From the NCBI RefSeq assembly GCF_000272105.2, contig NZ_AJZD02000240.1, positions 1 through 33,007 on the forward strand: DNA of 33,007 nt, read 5' to 3'. The notes under the pieces are model-generated. The model was not told the origin of the DNA. It did not search any database and worked only from the letters and a program-made list of their open reading frames with translations. Shown here piece by piece: positions 32,184 through 33,007 of this stretch (the first letter of the stretch is position 1; every line of letters starts with the position of its first letter). A program made the position numbers and the translations under genes. This stretch comes from Vibrio splendidus 12E03 (lineage in GTDB: Bacteria; Pseudomonadota; Gammaproteobacteria; Enterobacterales; Vibrionaceae).

Positions 32184-32684
32184 TTACCAAGCAAAACACG
32201 CCGTAGCTGGGTCAAACTCCATGCGCGATACATCGGTTGGTCCTTTAACGACTTCAAGTATCTTTAAAGTTCGACCTTGAAATTGCCAACTGCCTATCAC
32301 GGTTTGAGCCAGTTCTTTAAGGCGAGTCGCCTCCTGACTGGAGTGCGCCGTCAACGTGAGGTGCTTACCTATCACGCGGCCGCTGTTACGGCTCGCCTGA
32401 TAGGCAATATCGAGCGTCCAAGGACTGTTATCTCGGATGCTCGCCTCCAACCACCCCTCACTGACCAACGTATTGATGTCGTCGTCAATCGGTATGTGCA
32501 GACAATCAGTACGTTCGGTTTCGCTGCGTATCTGCTCATCCATCGCTTGCATGACCGCTGAGGTTGTTCGCTTAAATAACGCTTTTTCTCGCGCGCCGTT
32601 GTAAGCCAGCAATAGTCCAGTCACCACGCCTAACATGGCCAAGGTGCGCAGCGTGCTGGCAAGCGTGAGGGAGGTAAGATTCAT
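32184..32684 (-). CDS. membrane-anchored protein of pilus operon
   Basis: This 166-residue protein has one N-terminal helix (residues about 11-28) without a prepilin cleavage glycine. A mixed domain follows, containing a TDCLHIPIDDDINTLV stretch and an ending with EVVKGPTDVSRMEFDPATACFAW. Position between the major pilin and PilV-like genes suggests an assembly or minor component (a PilM-type role is one possibility). AAGGAG lies upstream of the ATG. Confidence 0.6.
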   Translation of the reverse strand: MNLTSLTLASTLRTLAMLGVVTGLLLAYNGAREKALFKRTTSAVMQAMDEQIRSETERTDCLHIPIDDDINTLVSEGWLEASIRDNSPWTLDIAYQASRNSGRVIGKHLTLTAHSSQEATRLKELAQTVIGSWQFQGRTLKILEVVKGPTDVSRMEFDPATACFAW

Positions 32685-32693
32685 GCCGACTCC

Positions 32694-33007
32694 TTACAGC
32701 GTCACAGTGATGGTGTTGCCAGCGACCGCTAAGGTCGCGCAGCTGGCGGCGCTGTTACAGTTACCGGCACTCAATTTAGCGAGCGTATCGGCCAAGTCAT
32801 CGATGTATTGCGTATCGATGTTGGTGATGCCCACCTTCACGCGCTGCATGTTCGCGCTATCGACCGTCAAGGTGTAATTCCCGCCATATTCATTGGTGCC
32901 AACGCCATCACGCGTATCACCACAAATCGTGGAGGACACCGCATTGCGGGTGGCACTGCACACTTTGCTCATGCCAGTACCACTGTGATTGACGCTTTTG
33001 ACTTTCT
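32694..33007 (-). CDS. pilS: PilS-like major pilin, C-terminal part (cut by window edge)
   Basis: The reading frame is open to the right edge, so only the last 104 residues are seen. They show the globular domain of an IncI/MPF_G PilS-type pilin. VNHSGTGMSKVCSATRNAVSS-TIC gives one cysteine pair, a central YTLTVDSANMQRVKVGI strand pair follows, and the end GNCNSAASCATLAVAGNTITVTL carries a second pair. The prepilin signal and the long N-terminal helix lie outside the window. As major subunit it would form the conjugative type IV pilus. It is followed after 9 bases by the next gene. Confidence 0.65.
   Translation of the reverse strand, partial: KVKSVNHSGTGMSKVCSATRNAVSSTICGDTRDGVGTNEYGGNYTLTVDSANMQRVKVGITNIDTQYIDDLADTLAKLSAGNCNSAASCATLAVAGNTITVTL

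Noticed and set aside
1..33007. CRISPR arrays, rRNA, tRNA, insertion sequences, integrase and relaxase
   Set aside because: None seen in reading both strands. The element ends and relaxase must lie outside the window if the element is complete.

Overview
The window looks like part of an integrative conjugative element or genomic island in a gammaproteobacterium, most likely Vibrionaceae. The organism call is inference. It rests on the MPF_G ('genomic island') type IV secretion gene set, a GlyGly-CTERM secreted trypsin-like protease of the Vibrio type, and gene style. No rRNA, tRNA, integrase, relaxase or transposase is visible, so neither end of the element is shown.

Layout. (1) 136-3284, leftward: a two-gene Gabija-like anti-phage system, an OLD-family ATPase/nuclease (GajA) followed by a UvrD-like helicase (GajB). 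(2) 3.3-7.1 kb, leftward and visibly AT-rich: cargo genes (DUF2971, SEC-C zinc motif, SnoaL/NTF2-like, VOC/glyoxalase-like, cupin). They lie between two diverged direct repeats and have attC-like inverted repeats behind some of them. (3) 7.35-9.16 kb: three unrecognised genes, ending at a hairpin terminator shared with the transfer genes. (4) 9.17-20.66 kb, leftward: a tightly overlapping mating-pair-formation operon. In transcription order it holds a RAQPRD-family protein, TIGR03758, TIGR03745, TIGR03750, TIGR03746 (VirB8-like), TIGR03749 (VirB9/TraK-like), TIGR03752 (VirB10/TraB-like), TIGR03751 lipoprotein, the TraC/VirB4 ATPase, TIGR03756 (TraU-like), TIGR03755, a small membrane protein and TraG. 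(5) 20.8-26.3 kb, leftward: a second transfer operon with a PilP-like coiled-coil protein, TIGR03759, a lytic transglycosylase, TIGR03765, two small proteins, the TraD coupling protein and TIGR03747. (6) 26.5-27.7 kb: an unrecognised rightward gene, a doubtful small ORF and a non-coding stretch. (7) 27.7-30.3 kb, leftward: a four-gene unit with its own extended -10 promoter, encoding a GlyGly-CTERM serine protease, a 54-residue protein, a membrane protein and an unknown soluble protein. (8) 30.5-33.0 kb, leftward: the distal part of a conjugative type IV pilus operon (PilS, cut by the window edge; a membrane-anchored protein; a small membrane protein; PilV-like tip pilin; a cysteine-rich secreted protein).

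How it works together. TraD would deliver the DNA-relaxase complex to the channel, TraC would power assembly, the TraK/TraB/TraV-like proteins would form the envelope core, the transglycosylase would open the cell wall, and the type IV pilus would help mating. The most striking non-coding signal is a roughly 65-bp element centred on a palindrome. It is repeated almost exactly upstream of both transfer operons, at the same distance from GTG start codons, and looks like a shared operator for transfer control.
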